Shown piece by piece: positions 61,961-64,000 of a stretch of DNA of 64,000 nucleotides. The DNA comes from Opisthocomus hoazin (lineage: Eukaryota; Chordata; Aves; Opisthocomiformes; Opisthocomidae): contig NC_134428.1 in assembly GCF_030867145.1 (NCBI RefSeq), forward strand, positions 26,141,320 to 26,205,319, written 5' to 3'. Made by a program: the position numbers and the translations under genes. The notes beneath the pieces are model-generated. The model was not told the DNA's origin and did not search any database. It was given only the letters and a program-made list of their open reading frames with translations. Position 1 is the first letter of the stretch. Each line of letters begins with the position of its first letter.

Positions 61961-64000
61961 GCCTTTCCTCCTCCCCGGCAGCTGCCCTCTTGGGAGCGGC
62001 TGCAGGCGAGGGAGCCTGGCTCAGCCCTGGGGTCTGTGGTGGGGCCAGACCCCTCCTGCTCCCGAGCCGTGTCGTGGGGCACAAACGATAACGGCGAGTC
62101 CGCAGAAGCCATTGGAGGGAGGGCAGTGCTCGCTGCTGGAACGCGGGGTCGGCTGGAGAATCAATTTTAATGTTCAGCCTGGTATCGATCGCAGCGTGAT
62201 GGGTCGCTTGGCTCCGGCACGAGCAGCGTCAAGGAGCCTCGGCTGCGGGACGGGCGCGGGCGCCTGCACGCCCCAGGGACGCGGAGCTGCCGGGGCCGCA
62301 GAGGTCTGGCACCGCACCGGGAGCTCCCTGCTCCAGCCCCGGCACCAGGCAGGGCTCCCCGCGGGCCGTGGGAGCGGGGCCATCCCCGTCTCGCTGCGGG
62401 CTGGTGACCGGCGCTGTGCGGAGCGCGGAGCCCATGGCCGCCCGCTCCCGTGCGCAGCGACCAGGGGTAGCTGTCGGGCCGGCCCTGAGCCAGGCGCAGC
62501 TGCAGCCCTTGGTGCTGGGGCAGAACAGCCTTGCTTTGCCAGCTTGTGCCCTGCTGCAGATGTTTTCTGGCAAGCCTGGAGACCACCCTTTGTGCTGGCA
62601 AATGACCAGTGACAGGCAGGCCACGCAGAGCGCGCTGACTCGGGGAGCTGGGTTATGACGCTTTGCAAATGGTGTGCAGATACTCGGCTCGTAGAGCAGG
62701 CATTAATCACTCAGTGACATTGCAATTACCATACAGGATAGGGCATTTATTTGGCATTTAACATGTAATTAGGGGAAATAACTATTTCTTCCCTGTGCTA
62801 AGAAAGTGCGTGGCCGAATTTGACCTGGTGAGTTTATGCAGCTCAGCTGCATTGGCTTTGCCACAGGGCAAAGAGATTTTTTTGCCCAGCTAAGGTGAAG
62901 TCTGCTATTAAAGCTGACATTCGCAGCAGTCATCCGCACTCTGTGCAAAAGCCTCTGACCTGCTGCGTGACAGCAGTGACTGGAGCAGTGGGGAGAGCCG
63001 GGCGCCTTACGAGCGGTCACTGTGGGGACAGGTCACCAAGCCCTGCATCCTGCCTTGTGACAGTGACCGCTGGGGGATGCCCAGGGTGTAGACAGGGCAT
63101 CCCTGTATGTGTAAAGTAGCATATGGTATTTGTGTGGTATGCGTGGTGTTTCTCCCTAGTAATCTCAAAGGTCCTCAGCTCCAGGGTTAGCACAGAGGCC
63201 AGCAAGGCACCCAGCGCGGGGCTCTGTGCAGCTGCACGGCTTTATCTTTGCTTCCTGCTGGCTGCTGGAGGGAGGGAGCAATCTCCAGGGACAGGGCAGC
63301 CGTCCCAGCCTGCCAGCTGGGCAGGGATGGAGGGGTGGTGTGATGCAGAAGGCTACATCCAGTTCCGCCCCTTGGAGACCGGCGAAGCTCTCCACTGCTG
63401 AGCAAAATCCTCCGCAGCTCATGGCTGGGACCTGCTGCTCCACTCCCCTCTGGGGACAGAGCAGCAGTCTGCGGCTGCACGCGCTTGCTGCTGACCCTCT
63501 TGCTGCCGTCCTGCCACCCACGGCAAGGAACCACTCTCTTGCAGAGTCAAGAGTGGTGCTTGAGGATGAGCCAGTGCCGATCTTCCAGGCGAGAGGAGAC
63601 GTTGCTATCTTCCTTTTCCCGTAGGCAGCTGGCAGCCACTCTCCCCACCAGCTGGAGCGATGACATGATCAGCCAGCACAGGCAGCATAATACTAAAGAG
63701 CTGCTCACACCTCATGGGAAACTCGCTTAGAAATCTATTATTTAGGTGCATGTCTGGGAATTTTGCTGCTTCTCTCCCCCTTGCGCCATACTACAGAGAA
63801 CGCTGCCTGGGACGCAGGCGCCTTGCTGGATGGGGTCCCGTGGCTCTCGGTGGGGACAGGACAGGGCGCAGAGCACCCAGGACGTGCGTGCTGTCTCCTG
63901 CCTCTGGAAGGCTGCCTCGTGCCCAGTGCAGACCGGGTGCGGGGAACGGTCTGACAGGGAGCGGCAAGGCCCCACGGGTGCGCAGGGTGGGTGCGCGGGG

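Larger units (their letters stand above)
44339..64000 (+). other. HS3ST4: HS3ST4 intron 1 (5' part, continues beyond window)
   Basis: The sequence from the donor to the window end has no reading frame resembling the remaining sulfotransferase domain. HS3ST4 is known for a very long first intron, which fits. Within it I see a CR1 tail (47958-48138), a 15-bp array (47654-47708), a 41-bp minisatellite (54501-54690), several AT-rich islands listed separately and GC-rich filler. Open frames inside it are short, compositionally biased and match nothing I recognise. I see no tRNA, snoRNA or other structured RNA gene. Confidence 0.85.

Noticed and set aside
1..64000. CRISPR arrays, operons, phage or bacterial islands
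   Set aside because: The tandem repeats lack unique spacers, and the sequence has CR1 elements, CpG islands and a spliced vertebrate gene. This is animal nuclear DNA.

Overview
This is a vertebrate nuclear window, almost certainly avian. It carries two 5'-truncated CR1 LINE tails of the bird/reptile type, ending in the ATTCTGTGAT-like 8-mer repeat, plus an ancient reverse-oriented CR1. It shows no Alu, L1 or B1-like repeats. The base composition alternates between very GC-rich, CpG-bearing blocks and short AT-rich islands. No bacterial, phage or organellar architecture is visible. Species cannot be fixed from the sequence alone.

The only protein-coding gene I can support is the first coding exon of heparan sulfate glucosamine 3-O-sulfotransferase 4 (HS3ST4), plus strand, ATG at 43704, splice donor at 44338/44339. 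It encodes the cytosolic tail, the Golgi type II membrane anchor, a low-complexity stem and the start of the sulfotransferase domain (5'-PSB loop and the EPHFFD catalytic segment). The rest of the enzyme lies in exon 2, beyond the window, and I see no trace of it here. About 42.8 kb upstream is intergenic and the last 19.7 kb is the start of a long intron 1.

Layout: 1-2.7 kb is unassigned sequence with a CR1 tail (1770-2160). At 2.68-3.56 kb there is an orphan CpG island that begins with a near-perfect 77-bp hairpin, contains a CTCF-like site and ends in a 242-bp CTG/GTG triplet tract. From 3.6 to 42.8 kb there is a gene desert of GC-rich blocks, interspersed AT-rich islands that look like conserved enhancers, three minisatellites or short tandem arrays, and degenerate CR1 copies. 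From 42.8 to 44.5 kb lies the HS3ST4 CpG-island promoter, with a 22-bp minisatellite, stacked GC boxes and two upstream ORFs, followed by exon 1. From 44.3 to 64 kb is intron 1, with a CR1, a 41-bp minisatellite, a 15-bp array, a plausible intronic poly(A) signal and AT-rich candidate regulatory islands.

I found no evidence for a novel multi-gene system. The points most worth follow-up are the long hairpin at 2680-2756, the orphan CpG island with its triplet tract, the 22-bp promoter minisatellite and overlapping uORF of HS3ST4, and the repeat expansion in the HS3ST4 stem. The many other long open frames are by-products of GC-rich sequence with few stop codons.
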